From NCBI GenBank assembly GCA_002427615.1, contig DIFH01000149.1, positions 7,836 through 67,582 of the forward strand: DNA of 59,747 bases, given 5' to 3'. Source of the stretch: Paludibacter sp. UBA5753 (lineage in GTDB: Bacteria > Bacteroidota > Bacteroidia > Bacteroidales > Paludibacteraceae). This document shows, one piece after another, positions 18,112 to 27,192 of the stretch (positions within the stretch are counted from its first letter, which is position 1; each line of letters begins with the position of its first letter). Both the position numbers and the translations under genes were made by a program. The notes below the pieces were generated by a model that was not told the DNA's origin, did not search any database, and worked only from the letters and a program-made list of their open reading frames with translations.

Positions 18112-18360
18112 ATGGAAATATTTATAAGAGATGAAAATATTTTAAAATATCCTGAATTACCAATAATAGATAAAGAAAGCATGGAAGATACAGAAAGACA
18201 TATTGGTAAGTTTATAATTCCAATTGAAAAGTTTGAACATCTAAATGTAGCCTTTAAACGTTTGGGAGAACAAATGCATAATTGCAGTTTTCAACAAAAT
18301 AAAAAATACAAAGGTCACAAACAACCATATAAATTTCACAGAAACCAATTGAATTTTTAA
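18112..18360 (+). CDS. Small phage protein, unknown
   Basis: 82 residues (MEIFIRDENILKYPELP), basic C-terminus (KYKGHKQPYKFHRNQLNF). Its leader AATCAAGTTAACAA (18089-18102) is a variant of the motif before 12002 and 17382. Function unknown. Confidence 0.6.
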   Translation: MEIFIRDENILKYPELPIIDKESMEDTERHIGKFIIPIEKFEHLNVAFKRLGEQMHNCSFQQNKKYKGHKQPYKFHRNQLNF

Positions 18361-18394
18361 TACACATATCAACCCCCTAATATTGCATACAATT

Positions 18395-18853
18395 ATGAGC
18401 GACTACAATGTTTACCTGACAGTTCCAGAATATTTGGAACAATGGATTACGCACACATTCGGAAATCCGGTTGAACTCATTAAAGATTCTCCCGAAATGA
18501 GATTACTCAATGAGCTGCTGGTAAAACTGCCATGTGATGAAACTCCGGATTTAGGTGAAGATTCTAACTTGACAATTCCAATACCATATTTCAGAGGGAA
18601 AAACCCTGACACATACAATTATCTTCACAAAAGTGGCAAAACGGCTTTAATTGAAAGTTTCTCTACACTTTTTGATAAAAATCTATATACTGAAGTAACC
18701 GCCTTGAAAAATGGAAATACAAGCCGGGCTACTTTAATTTATGCCTATATGGAAAAACATGGTATTGACCAAAAACATTGGGACACGGTTGCACAACGAT
18801 TTCACAGATTGAACCAAAAGTACGGAAAGAAAAAAAATATAAAACTTACCTAA
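18395..18853 (+). CDS. Phage protein, unknown, last gene before the structural region
   Basis: 152 residues from MSDYNVYLTVPEYLEQW; a start four codons upstream (18383) is also possible. The C-terminal half (SRATLIYAYMEKHGIDQKHWDTVAQRFHRLNQKYG) looks helical and basic, ending KKKNIKLT, possibly DNA binding. No family recognised. Three 18-bp direct repeats begin 38 bp after its stop. Confidence 0.6.
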   Translation: MSDYNVYLTVPEYLEQWITHTFGNPVELIKDSPEMRLLNELLVKLPCDETPDLGEDSNLTIPIPYFRGKNPDTYNYLHKSGKTALIESFSTLFDKNLYTEVTALKNGNTSRATLIYAYMEKHGIDQKHWDTVAQRFHRLNQKYGKKKNIKLT

Positions 18854-18890
18854 AATCTCATTGACTTCGAGGCCTCTTTTATCGTAAACC

Positions 18891-18940
18891 AGCATTTTAC
18901 GTACTTTCAGCACTTTACGCAGTTTGAGCACTTTTAAAAA
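18891..18940 (+). repeat. Three 18-bp tandem repeats at the early/late junction
   Basis: Units start at 18891, 18909 and 18927 with consensus AGCA(C/T)TTTACG(C/T)A-TTT. The exact 18-bp spacing and the position directly before the structural genes suggest protein-binding sites such as activator or packaging sites. The minus-strand frame through them (Leu/Lys repeats) is an artefact of the period. Confidence 0.65.
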
Positions 18941-18950
18941 TATAATCTAT

Positions 18951-19394
18951 ATGAACACAAAAATACTTCCAACTATATTATTTGTCGAATTTCTTCTCGC
19001 TGAAGAAATGACACTTTATCCAAAGAAATTTCTATCACCAGGTGACACAACTTCCGCCATTGGCAACTGGACTAAACTAAAGTTAACCGAACCGGCATCG
19101 TGCAATACTACTTCCGAGCAAACCGACAATGGATTAGTTTACACAACTAAAATTGCCGGAATAATATCAGACGATAGCGACATGGCATTGCAACACCGCC
19201 TACAAACTAAATTTCATCTCTATAGAATTACGGACGTTTACAAAAACAAATACCTGGTTGGAATTGACAAAAAGCCATTCCCGGAAATCAAATTCTCACC
19301 GGTGAACGACGCTTCGTCTTCCGGCATGCGAGCCGTAAACTTCGAAATTACATGGATTTCAACCCTTCCACCCATTGATATTATTGATTTATAG
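18951..19394 (+). CDS. Phage protein upstream of head genes, unknown
   Basis: 147 residues from MNTKILPTILFVEFLL at 18951 (chosen because the upstream in-frame part runs through the 18-bp repeats). No membrane topology beyond a mildly hydrophobic start. Mid-part KLTEPASCNTTSEQTDNGLVYTTKIAGI is beta-like, as in small head-tail joining proteins. Function unknown. Confidence 0.6.
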   Translation: MNTKILPTILFVEFLLAEEMTLYPKKFLSPGDTTSAIGNWTKLKLTEPASCNTTSEQTDNGLVYTTKIAGIISDDSDMALQHRLQTKFHLYRITDVYKNKYLVGIDKKPFPEIKFSPVNDASSSGMRAVNFEITWISTLPPIDIIDL

Positions 19395-19459
19395 TCTTTT
19401 TTTCCTTCCTAATATAGCCGTAAAGTTGCAGTGTAATTAACCATACTGCAACTTTTTTT
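19394..19459 (+). promoter_or_regulatory. Late element 1: T-run promoter merged with terminator hairpin
   Basis: GTCTTTTTTTCCTTCCTAA (19394-19412) then TAAAGTTG (19421-19428), 23-24 bp after the T-run begins, like the elements at 31733, 37034 and 42514. AGTTGCAGT (19424-19432) pairs with ACTGCAACT (19445-19453) and is followed by T8 up to the ATG at 19460. A transcript begun at this promoter would start inside the hairpin and lack its 5' arm, whereas read-through RNA would form a terminator. Confidence 0.6.
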
Positions 19460-20500
19460 ATGTCTACACCTACATACAACATTGATATTGACAGCTACAT
19501 AGGCAATTGGGGCTATTCTCAGAAATATGTACGTAGCAAATTGAATGAGTTGAAAAATAAACCGGTTTTCATTCGTTCCAATTCGCTTGGCGGGAGCGTG
19601 AACGATGGGCTTGGCATTTATCAGGCTATTGGAGAACATGGCGATGTACAAGTTGACCTGTATGGATTCAACGCTTCCACGGCAACTTGGATGAACGTCA
19701 AGGCAAAGAAAGTGCGCATTGCTTCCAATGGATTTTATCTGATTCATAAATCTATGAATACAGTTGACATTTACAAAACAATGAATGCCGACGAGCTCGC
19801 AACTCTCATTGAAGAGCTGAAAGTAAACCTTGATGAAAACAACAAGGTCGATGAGGTCATAGCACAAATGTATGTAGCCAAAACCGGCAAATCCATGACC
19901 GAAATTCTCGACTTGATGAAAATTGGCGGCTGGATGAATGCTACCGAAGCACTTAGTTGGGGATTTGTCGATGAAATTATTCCAACCATTGAAAAAATAA
20001 ATATGGTCGGATTAAAAGACAAGTTCAATGCCCTTGGAATCCCTACCAACCGAATTAATTCTGAAGACTTATTCACTCAAAAAACAAATATTAAAATGAA
20101 AAAACAACCCATTAAAATTAATGCGGTTCTCAACGTGCCATCACTTGAGAGCGCCGATGGTGGCGTATTCTTGAATGAAACACAAATTGAATCGATCGAA
20201 ACAAAATTAGCGTCGCAAGAAGCTGAAATTGAAACCGAAAAAGCCAATGTGGTAACTGAAAAAGATTTGGTTACAGCAGCCGAAACCCGCGCTAATAACG
20301 CAGAAGGAACTGTGGCAACACAGGCTATTAAAATCACCGAGTTGGAAGCTCAAGTAGAAAACCTGAAAAAAGGAGCTGGAGCAACTGACAAAAAAGTCAA
20401 AAAAGAAACCGACGAAAGTGGTGAAGGTGGAGACAAGGAAGATGCTTTTTTGAACACCATTGAAAGTGCTCGTAAATTGTACGATCAACTTCCTGAGTAG
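19460..20500 (+). CDS. ClpP-like prohead protease fused to scaffold-like region
   Basis: 346 residues. Residues 1-200 are a ClpP-fold (S14) head maturation protease: NSLGGSVNDGLGIYQAI oxyanion region, catalytic Ser73 in GFNASTATWM and His96 in FYLIHKSM. Residues about 225-320 are a Glu/Ala/Thr-rich coiled coil (QEAEIETEKANVVTEKDLV, AIKITELEAQVENLKKG), the composition of phage scaffold proteins, so protease and scaffold appear fused; many phages use this design with the scaffold removed by self-cleavage. Directly followed by the major capsid gene. First gene of the late head operon under late element 1. Confidence 0.85.
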   Translation: MSTPTYNIDIDSYIGNWGYSQKYVRSKLNELKNKPVFIRSNSLGGSVNDGLGIYQAIGEHGDVQVDLYGFNASTATWMNVKAKKVRIASNGFYLIHKSMNTVDIYKTMNADELATLIEELKVNLDENNKVDEVIAQMYVAKTGKSMTEILDLMKIGGWMNATEALSWGFVDEIIPTIEKINMVGLKDKFNALGIPTNRINSEDLFTQKTNIKMKKQPIKINAVLNVPSLESADGGVFLNETQIESIETKLASQEAEIETEKANVVTEKDLVTAAETRANNAEGTVATQAIKITELEAQVENLKKGAGATDKKVKKETDESGEGGDKEDAFLNTIESARKLYDQLPE

Positions 20501-20537
20501 AAAGAAAATTATTCACTTTTAAAATAAATTTACTGCA

Positions 20538-21494
20538 ATGGTAGAAATAACCCCCGAAGCCTTAGCGCTTAGTGCTGCGAAATTTCGCAAAGATTTATTG
20601 ATGATGCCAGTGATTGCCTTGCAAAGCTCATTGGTTCACATGTCGCTCCGTATTGGCATACGTGGCAAAGAAACGGTAGGTCAATTGGATGGTAACATTG
20701 AAATTGGTCCTTATGATCCTGCAAGAGTTGACACGAATGGTGTAACTATTAAAGGTCGTAGTCTGGAAACTTTCTTTGGTTCGGTAATCAAAGAGTTTGA
20801 ACCAAACTCGGTCGCAAAATCCATTTATGGAGATGCTGTACTTTCAGGTCAAGGCTTGACAACTACAGCCATTACACAATTGGTATTGGCGTTTTTGGCT
20901 AAGAAAATATCTCAGGGCATTAATAAAGTGCTTTGGTCTGCTGTTCGTGACGATGCCGGTACCACAACTGCAACTTTGTTCAACGGATTTGACACGATCA
21001 CAGCTGCTGATATTACTGCCGGTAATATTTCGGTTGCCAAAGGAAACTTGTATGAGTTTACAGCTGCAATTACTGTGAACAATGCTGTCGATCAGTTGAA
21101 AGCAATTGACGAAAATTCTTCTGACGAACTACAAGGCGAACCTCGCAAGATGTTTCTTTCGAAAACGATCAAACGTATGTACGAAAAATGCTATCAGTCA
21201 GAAAATGGAGCACTTCCTTACAACAAAGAATTCAAAAAAACATTTTTGGAAGGTACCGATGATCTTTGCGAACTGGTTGCACTGCCAAACAAAAAGGATT
21301 CGCCATATATTCACCTGACAACCAAGGGTAACATGTTGGTTGGAGTTGATCAACAAGGTAACGAAGAAAAAATAACTGTTGAAAAACATGCTGCTTTTGT
21401 TCTTCAGTTCATTATGGCCATGTTCTTTGGTGTTCAATTTGAAACTGTAAGCCCTGAAAGGTTGATGGTTGCTAAATTATATGTAGCTCCTTGA
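20538..21494 (+). CDS. Major capsid protein
   Basis: 318 residues. Follows the protease/scaffold by 37 bp, the usual position, and shows HK97-like traits: N-terminal helical arm, KETVGQLDGNIEIGPYDPARVDTNGV (E-loop-like strand region), long spine-like helix around TTTAITQLVLAFLAKKISQGINKVLW, and C-terminal domain with ETVSPERLMVAKLYVAP. No clear cleavage site is visible by eye. Called from position, size and composition rather than a strong motif. Confidence 0.8.
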   Translation: MVEITPEALALSAAKFRKDLLMMPVIALQSSLVHMSLRIGIRGKETVGQLDGNIEIGPYDPARVDTNGVTIKGRSLETFFGSVIKEFEPNSVAKSIYGDAVLSGQGLTTTAITQLVLAFLAKKISQGINKVLWSAVRDDAGTTTATLFNGFDTITAADITAGNISVAKGNLYEFTAAITVNNAVDQLKAIDENSSDELQGEPRKMFLSKTIKRMYEKCYQSENGALPYNKEFKKTFLEGTDDLCELVALPNKKDSPYIHLTTKGNMLVGVDQQGNEEKITVEKHAAFVLQFIMAMFFGVQFETVSPERLMVAKLYVAP

Positions 21495-21542
21495 TAGGGG
21501 CTACAAAATTTATTCACTCTAAAAATATAGGAGAAATACATT

Positions 21543-22103
21543 ATGAGTATCAAATATAAAGCCCTTGATTGGGCTGTTGGAACTACAAATCTTCCTGGTA
21601 TCAAAGAAGATGTTTACGCTATCGCTAAACGTGATATCGTAGCATGGCCTACACTTCCGGCAACCTTTGTAACGAACATGGGTGAACTGGTCACTTATGT
21701 CGGCAGTTTTACATTGGCTGCATTGGCCAACTGGCAACGGGTAGGTATTATCGTTGACAAATCACCGGTTGATGGAAAGAGCCAAGGTGTTCGCCCCAGT
21801 AAAACGTTCTTGAATCAGGTAGTGTTACAGCACCCAGGAGTGGAAGAAGATGCATCCGGTTTCTGTATGCAAGCCAATAACGACGATTTAGTTTATTTGG
21901 TGCAAACCAAAAAAGGTAAATGGCGCGTTATCGGTAATGACATGTATCAAACCGATACGGTTATCGAACAAAAACTTGGTGGAGCTGCTACCGACGAAAT
22001 GGGAACTACCATCACAGTTACCGTTACCGACCTTGCACCTGGTCTATTTTACACAGGTGAGATTATTACCGAAGATGGTGTTATCAATCCGATTATACCC
22101 TAA
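21543..22103 (+). CDS. Head decoration or tail tube-type structural protein
   Basis: 186 residues (MSIKYKALDWAVGTTNLPGI), almost all beta with conserved-looking AWPTLPATF and PGLFYTGEIITEDGVINPII. Size, beta content and location right after the capsid gene suit a tail tube or decoration protein; I cannot choose between them. Ends 22 bp before a terminator. Confidence 0.6.
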   Translation: MSIKYKALDWAVGTTNLPGIKEDVYAIAKRDIVAWPTLPATFVTNMGELVTYVGSFTLAALANWQRVGIIVDKSPVDGKSQGVRPSKTFLNQVVLQHPGVEEDASGFCMQANNDDLVYLVQTKKGKWRVIGNDMYQTDTVIEQKLGGAATDEMGTTITVTVTDLAPGLFYTGEIITEDGVINPIIP

Positions 22104-22124
22104 TCGCTAACCACAGACAATTCC

Positions 22125-22163
22125 TCACACCCTCGTAATTCACTTTGCGAGGGTGTTTTGTTT
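22125..22163 (+). terminator. Terminator of the capsid operon
   Basis: CACCCTCG pairs with CGAGGGTG across about 12 nt, followed by TTTTGTTT. Closes the protease-capsid-tube unit. Confidence 0.9.
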
Positions 22164-22209
22164 CAGCGTATTGGAGTTTCAACTCTGACTCGGGTCTGTC
22201 TTTTTCTAT

Positions 22210-22236
22210 GTAATTACCCGTAATTACTTTCGTAAT
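22210..22236. promoter_or_regulatory. Tandem GTAATTAC palindromes
   Basis: GTAATTAC at 22210-22217 and again at 22220-22227, exactly 10 bp (one helical turn) apart, followed by a partial site GTAATG at 22232. The same palindrome recurs at 26028-26035 and 26267-26274, so a dimeric phage regulator may bind. It lies in the promoter-sized gap before the gene at 22272. Confidence 0.5.
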
Positions 22237-22271
22237 GCTTAAAATAAATAACCCCATAACATTTAAAAAAA

Positions 22272-23069
22272 ATGGATAATGAAAAGACTTATGTAGACAA
22301 AGTGAACGATTGGCTAAATGCTGATCCCTCAACTCGCAGCATCGAAGAAGGTGCAACATTGATGCTTCAGGGTAATCGAAATCGAATTTTACACAAAAAC
22401 GTACTTCAAAAAAAGAATTTTGAGAAAGTGGAGTACGAACTCGAAAAAATCATTGCCGGACAAAGGCAACATGTTGCTGTAGAACCTGTAAACAACGAAA
22501 TTCAGAAACTGGAAAATAATCTTCCAAAAACAATGGAAATTATTGAAAGCAAATTAGCCTTGGAAAACAAAGGCAAACGTCCCGATCATGACAAGCTGCC
22601 GGTTGCCATCCAATCGTCCTTCGACAAGAACCTCGAAATCTATCCACGCATGCGCTCCATTCAGGAACGCTTGAAAGTGCTGAACGTAACCGGAACGGCT
22701 TCCGATAGACTTCCTTTTCTTACTGAATTATTCGCACTTGATGCTGAGTTACGTGAGAACTGGGATAACTACGACAAATTCGATGCAAATGCACCGGTGA
22801 TTGAAAAAGTTGAAAATGTGCCAGGTAACTTGAGCGGAAAACAAGTTTCTGCAGCTCGTAAATATCTGAGCGATAACAAAGCTAAACTGACCTCTTTAAT
22901 TGCCGACGGTAAGGCTGAAAAAGCTGCTGAGCTATTGGATAAAATGCAGGTTCGTTTCAATGAATTAGTATTGAATGGTGACACTTTTGCACCTGATCAA
23001 TTGGCAGAACTAAAAACCCTGGGACTAATCAACAAAACAGTTGATCAAGAAATAAACTCAGTTGAGTAA
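22272..23069 (+). CDS. Helical phage protein, unknown
   Basis: 265 residues (MDNEKTYVDKVNDWLNADPS), predicted almost entirely helical with many Lys/Glu pairs and a two-part arrangement (residues 1-120 and 150-265). First gene after the capsid terminator, overlapping the PLD-like gene by 8 bp. Virion or packaging role inferred from place only. Confidence 0.6.
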   Translation: MDNEKTYVDKVNDWLNADPSTRSIEEGATLMLQGNRNRILHKNVLQKKNFEKVEYELEKIIAGQRQHVAVEPVNNEIQKLENNLPKTMEIIESKLALENKGKRPDHDKLPVAIQSSFDKNLEIYPRMRSIQERLKVLNVTGTASDRLPFLTELFALDAELRENWDNYDKFDANAPVIEKVENVPGNLSGKQVSAARKYLSDNKAKLTSLIADGKAEKAAELLDKMQVRFNELVLNGDTFAPDQLAELKTLGLINKTVDQEINSVE

Positions 23070-23535
23070 AGTTGATCAAATATTGAAACCTATAGGCCCC
23101 GATTATGTCGGGGCTTATTTAAATACCGGTATTCAACTATACGACTTGATTGAATGGACTTTGCAGCAAATTGGAAAATCCGATATCACCATTATGACAT
23201 TCAGCATTTCCGAAGAATTTATCCGAAAAATATGGATGCTCAGGGAGATGGGGTTAATCGGCAATGTAACCCTGATACTCGACTTTAAAGCGATACAGAA
23301 AACACAGAAGCTGCTTCGATTTACTCAGAATGTTTTTAGCGATATCCATTTTTCAAAAACGCACGCAAAGGTAGTTTTGATTCAATCTTCCAGTTACCAG
23401 GTATCAATTACAGGTAGTCAAAATTGCACCCGTGGAAATCGCGAAGAAAGCGGAATCGTTACAACTGATCCAGAAATAAATAAAAAATTATATACTGAAA
23501 TACAACGCATTATAGAAAATGGAATACAGCGATGA
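23062..23535 (+). CDS. PLD-like phosphodiesterase, single HKD-type motif
   Basis: 157 residues. The end has HAKVVLI...VSITGSQNCTRGNREESG, which follows the phospholipase D superfamily HxK-...-GSxN pattern (His and Lys present, the usual Asp after Lys replaced by Gln and Ser). A single motif means it would act as a dimer, as in Nuc-type nucleases. The start (SDITIMTFSISEEFIRKIWML) forms the expected Rossmann-like beta-alpha. Placed between the helical protein and the small terminase genes, so a DNA-processing role in packaging is plausible. Confidence 0.75.
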   Translation: MSKVDQILKPIGPDYVGAYLNTGIQLYDLIEWTLQQIGKSDITIMTFSISEEFIRKIWMLREMGLIGNVTLILDFKAIQKTQKLLRFTQNVFSDIHFSKTHAKVVLIQSSSYQVSITGSQNCTRGNREESGIVTTDPEINKKLYTEIQRIIENGIQR

Positions 23536-23794
23536 ACAACTACAAAAAATACGTGAATTTGCAGGACTATTAATGACAATAACCGATATCGCTGTGCTTA
23601 TGGATATTGATGAAGATGAATTGCGTAGTGATATCGCTTCCAAATCAACCAAAGCCTCCAGAGCTTACCGCTTGAGTAAAACAGAAACAATACTGGAGCT
23701 TCACCGGCAGGAAATTGAATTTGCAAAACTGGGATCACCTTTATCGGTAGAACTCACACAAACTTATATCATTAATCAACAGGTCAATGAGTAA
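23519..23794 (+). CDS. Small HTH protein, possible terminase small subunit component
   Basis: 91 residues; LLMTITDIAVLMDIDEDELRSDIASK is a helix-turn-helix-like segment, and ILELHRQEIEFAKLGSPLSVELTQTYI follows as an oligomerisation helix. Resembles small terminase subunits in layout. Overlaps neighbours on both sides (17 and 8 bp). Confidence 0.6.
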   Translation: MEYSDEQLQKIREFAGLLMTITDIAVLMDIDEDELRSDIASKSTKASRAYRLSKTETILELHRQEIEFAKLGSPLSVELTQTYIINQQVNE

Positions 23795-24377
23795 AGAACA
23801 AACATACGAAATTTGTGTACAGCATTTGTACGATGATGCTGATAAACTGGCACACCTGGCACCACAAGTTCGTAACCGGTTGCTTCGTATTAGGTCTGCC
23901 TATACGCTAATGCAGGAATATCCAAGTAAAGCTGATCGGGAAATTATTCAACACATAATGACTAACAGCGGAGTTGAAAGATCGGCCGCTTACGAGGATT
24001 TACGGATCATCAAAGATTTGTTGGGTTCTATGAACCGGCAATCAAAGGACTGGCACCGCTTCAAGTTCAATAATCAGATTCAAAAAGCTTACAACATGGC
24101 TGAATTGAAAAACGACCCGGACTCCATGGTTAAAGCAATGGCCACTTATGCTAAATTCAACCAGCTCGACAAAGAAGATGCCGAACGCATTCCATGGGAT
24201 GAAATCATACCTCAGTTATTTGAGCCTACAGAAGACCCAACGGTTTTAGGTATTAAGCCAATTCCAAATATACGTGAGAAAATTGCATCCATGAAAAAGA
24301 AATACATGGATCAGATAGAAGATGTAACTTATGATGAAATAGACATTTCGCAATTAGAAAAATATGCCGAAAAATAA
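23787..24377 (+). CDS. Terminase small subunit (probable)
   Basis: 196 residues, helical, directly upstream of the large terminase with a 14-bp overlap. LAHLAPQVRNRLLRIRSAYTLMQEYPSKADREIIQHIM and SGVERSAAYEDLRIIKDLLG suggest an N-terminal DNA-binding helical domain and the rest an oligomerisation part. Assignment relies on position; the preceding 91-residue gene may share the task. Confidence 0.65.
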   Translation: MSKEQTYEICVQHLYDDADKLAHLAPQVRNRLLRIRSAYTLMQEYPSKADREIIQHIMTNSGVERSAAYEDLRIIKDLLGSMNRQSKDWHRFKFNNQIQKAYNMAELKNDPDSMVKAMATYAKFNQLDKEDAERIPWDEIIPQLFEPTEDPTVLGIKPIPNIREKIASMKKKYMDQIEDVTYDEIDISQLEKYAEK

Positions 24378-26031
24378 CGAAAAACAAAAAGTATATTTTA
24401 ATGCCGCACAGCAGCAAGTAATGTTTCGAGGGTGCAATACTGTCGTTGTGGTTGGCGGACGTCGGCTCGGCAAATCGCATGGTATTGTAGCGCCTTTCCT
24501 TCTTCGTAATATACAACGAATGGCCGGTGGAAAACATGGAATTATTGCCAGTACATTCCAACAGGCTCTTACAAGAACTCTTCCTGGAACATTGGAAGCA
24601 TTCGACAGCTGGGGGTTTAAACGAAACGTTCACTACGTTATTGGCCGAAAACCTGAGAAATGTTTACATTTTGAGAAACCTAAAACAGAGCCGGCAAGTT
24701 ATGATAATACGATCAGTTATTATAATGGATCTATATCTCCCATCATTTCACAGGATGTTATTGGTTCGTCCAATTCTCAGACTTTTGACTCTGTTATTTG
24801 CGATGAGGCTAAATTTTTGAACTTCGTAAAATTAAATGAGGAAACTTTTCCTGCTAATGGGGGTACGACAGCTCATTTCGGACATTTACCCTATCACCAC
24901 AGCATGCTAATCGTATCCGACATGCCAACTACCAAAAAAGGGAGTTGGTTCCTTAATTACGAATCTAAATGCGATCCGGAACTTATCGAACAAATTGATG
25001 GCATTATCTATGAAAAGTGGAGAATACTCAATAAACTAAAAGAACTTCAGGCCAAAGGCATTCAGCCAAAAGCGTACTTATTTGATTATTACCGTACATT
25101 GTGCCGTGATTTAGCTCAATTTCAGCGTATTGCAGTCGATTATAATGTATTTAGTTCAATAGAAAACATTCAGGTATTGGGCGAAAACTACATTAAGCAA
25201 ATGAAACGCGATCTTCCGCCCCTGGTATTTCAAACGTCAATTCTTTGTAAACGGGTAGGACTTTTGAAAGATGGGTTCTACAACTGTTTGAAAGAAGCTG
25301 ATCATTACTACACGGCATTCGATAATTCATACCTTCAGAACCTGGACTATGACTTTGATAAGGCTAAGAACATGACGTGTCTTCAGGATGGTGATGTTGA
25401 TAAGAATGCACCTATCTGTATCTCGTTTGATTATAATGGAAATATCAATTGGTTGGTAGCCGGACAACGCTCAGGTATCAGGATGAAGACATTGAAATCA
25501 TTCTTCGTGAAGTACAACCGTAAGTTAGTAGAGTTAGTCAATGACTTCTGTAAGTACTATGCACCTCACAAGTGTCATGAGGTTATCTACTACTATGACT
25601 CAACAGCACTTAACAGTAACTATGCAGTTAATGACAAAGATTTTGCTACTGTTATAATTGATACATTCAAGGCAAACAAGTGGACTGTCAAAGGCGTGTA
25701 CATTGGTAAACCTATCGGTCACATGGAGAAACATAACCTGATCAATATGGCACTCAAAGGTCAGAGCTTCGAGGGTAAGCAACTATTGTTCCCAATGATT
25801 AATAAGAATAACAATGAGGCGTTGATTCTGGCCATGGAACAAACAGGAATCTATCAAGGTTCTGATGGATTTAAGAAGGATAAGAGAGGGGAAAAGTTGG
25901 CAGAGAGTGACGAAGACTTACTGCAGAACCGAACTGATGGTACCGATGCCTGGGACACGTTATGGATTGGGATGAATAACTTCCCTGCCGAACACTCATT
26001 CAATGGTGGGCTTATCAGTTCATTTGTGTAA
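24364..26031 (+). CDS. Terminase large subunit
   Basis: 555 residues, the packaging motor. ATPase: Walker A VVGGRRLGKSHG (about residues 29-40), Walker B FDSVICDEAKFL. Nuclease (RNase H fold): first Asp in CISFDYNGN, second in YYYDSTALNSN, third in DGTDAWDTLW. Length and order are typical. Downstream is a hairpin plus T-run. Confidence 0.92.
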   Translation: MPKNNEKQKVYFNAAQQQVMFRGCNTVVVVGGRRLGKSHGIVAPFLLRNIQRMAGGKHGIIASTFQQALTRTLPGTLEAFDSWGFKRNVHYVIGRKPEKCLHFEKPKTEPASYDNTISYYNGSISPIISQDVIGSSNSQTFDSVICDEAKFLNFVKLNEETFPANGGTTAHFGHLPYHHSMLIVSDMPTTKKGSWFLNYESKCDPELIEQIDGIIYEKWRILNKLKELQAKGIQPKAYLFDYYRTLCRDLAQFQRIAVDYNVFSSIENIQVLGENYIKQMKRDLPPLVFQTSILCKRVGLLKDGFYNCLKEADHYYTAFDNSYLQNLDYDFDKAKNMTCLQDGDVDKNAPICISFDYNGNINWLVAGQRSGIRMKTLKSFFVKYNRKLVELVNDFCKYYAPHKCHEVIYYYDSTALNSNYAVNDKDFATVIIDTFKANKWTVKGVYIGKPIGHMEKHNLINMALKGQSFEGKQLLFPMINKNNNEALILAMEQTGIYQGSDGFKKDKRGEKLAESDEDLLQNRTDGTDAWDTLWIGMNNFPAEHSFNGGLISSFV

Positions 26032-26054
26032 TTACCTGTCCTTATTTATGTAGA

Positions 26055-26082
26055 CCACTGGCGTAATGTTAGTGGTTTTTTT
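26055..26082 (+). terminator. Terminator after the terminase gene
   Basis: CCACT (about 26056-26060) pairs with AGTGG (26071-26075) across an 11-nt loop, followed by seven T. The T-run runs directly into ATG of a 49-codon frame (26083-26232), the same hairpin-T-ATG layout as at 19460, 30771 and 31797; the frame itself lacks family features. Confidence 0.7.
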
Positions 26083-27192
26083 ATGCAATGTAATCCCAAA
26101 ATCAATCGCTTTGCTCATCCATTTTGTAGGGATTTGATAGGTCATTACCGATATAATTTTGCGAATACCAAAATTTTAACCGTAATGTGCGTATTACCGC
26201 CCATTTTTGTTAAATATACCCCAATATATTAATATAGGTTAGCATATAAGGCGTTTTTTGAGGTCGGTAATTACAAGTCAGCGAGAGGGCGGGGCGGGGT
26301 CAATTGTCTGTATTAAACCTTAAAAAAAGGTTTGCGAAGTGAGTTTTTATTGATTTACAGCCATATATAAATGTGAAAGGCGGAAAACACCCACAAATCG
26401 TCAACAAAAGAGGCTGAAAATGATTGGTAATTTTATGCGGATAAAGCATTTATCTATGATTCCGATTTTTGAAAATTAAATAGTGCTAAAATCATATTTT
26501 AAAATCCGAAAAATGTATTTTATAAATTGTTTTTTCTTTTATATTTTTCTTATATTACACATTATCATTATGTTATATGTAATATTAATAAAAAGATATA
26601 ATAATGGCAAAAAAATATGTTTTTAGCTTACTACCTTACTACCTTACTATTTATTTTTATATTTATTTGAAATACAATTATTTAAATAGTAGTAACCATA
26701 TTAAAAAATAGTTATTTAAATAGTTACTACTCGTTACTATTAAAAATTGCTTACTACCTTATTTTGTGTCGTATTTATTTGATATATAGTTTAATATAGT
26801 TTTATAGTAGGTAGTAGGCAAGTTGCATAAATATTTTTTTTTGTAAATGCGTTTTTTTTGGTTTATTTGTTTGTATTTCAATGTCTTACTATTAATGAAA
26901 TTTAACTTTATCGTCGTATTGATTTTTATTTTAGCTCTATAAATTCAGTGCATTTCATTGTTTTTTGTTTTTTTGACCTTTGAAATCAAAAAGTTTTTTT
27001 CGTTTCAATTGGAGAATATAATCAGCATTATTTAAGATGTTTACTTACTACCTCCCTATTTAATAGTTTAATGCACTGATATTCAATAATATAAATTTGT
27101 GTATGTCGCTAAATTGTAGTAATTTAGCAGAGCGAAAGGGAGAAAGGACAATTTCACCCCGCATATTATTAACAATTAATTTTTAAAGCAAA
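26083..27192. other. 1.1 kb AT-rich non-coding region with TTACTACC repeats
   Basis: No convincing gene. It holds TTACTACC or a close variant at 26628, 26636 and 26644 (three tandem 8-mers), 26724, 26734, 26751, 26886 and 27045, plus complements near 26688, 26807 and 27116; two direct copies of TTATTTAAATAGT (near 26678 and 26712); palindrome GTAATTAC (26267-26274); and one GC-rich island GGGCGGGGCGGGG near 26286. Iteron-like repeats in AT-rich DNA are typical of replication or partition sites (inference). Confidence 0.6.

Noticed and set aside
18734..18931. Minus-strand frame with Leu/Lys repeats
   Set aside because: Arises from the 18-bp tandem repeats; no start context.
26083..26232. 49-codon frame after the terminase terminator
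   Set aside because: Shares the T-run-ATG layout but the peptide looks random; kept only as a note on the layout.
26286..26300. G-quadruplex
   Set aside because: Only three G-tracts of three or more; a fourth is missing.
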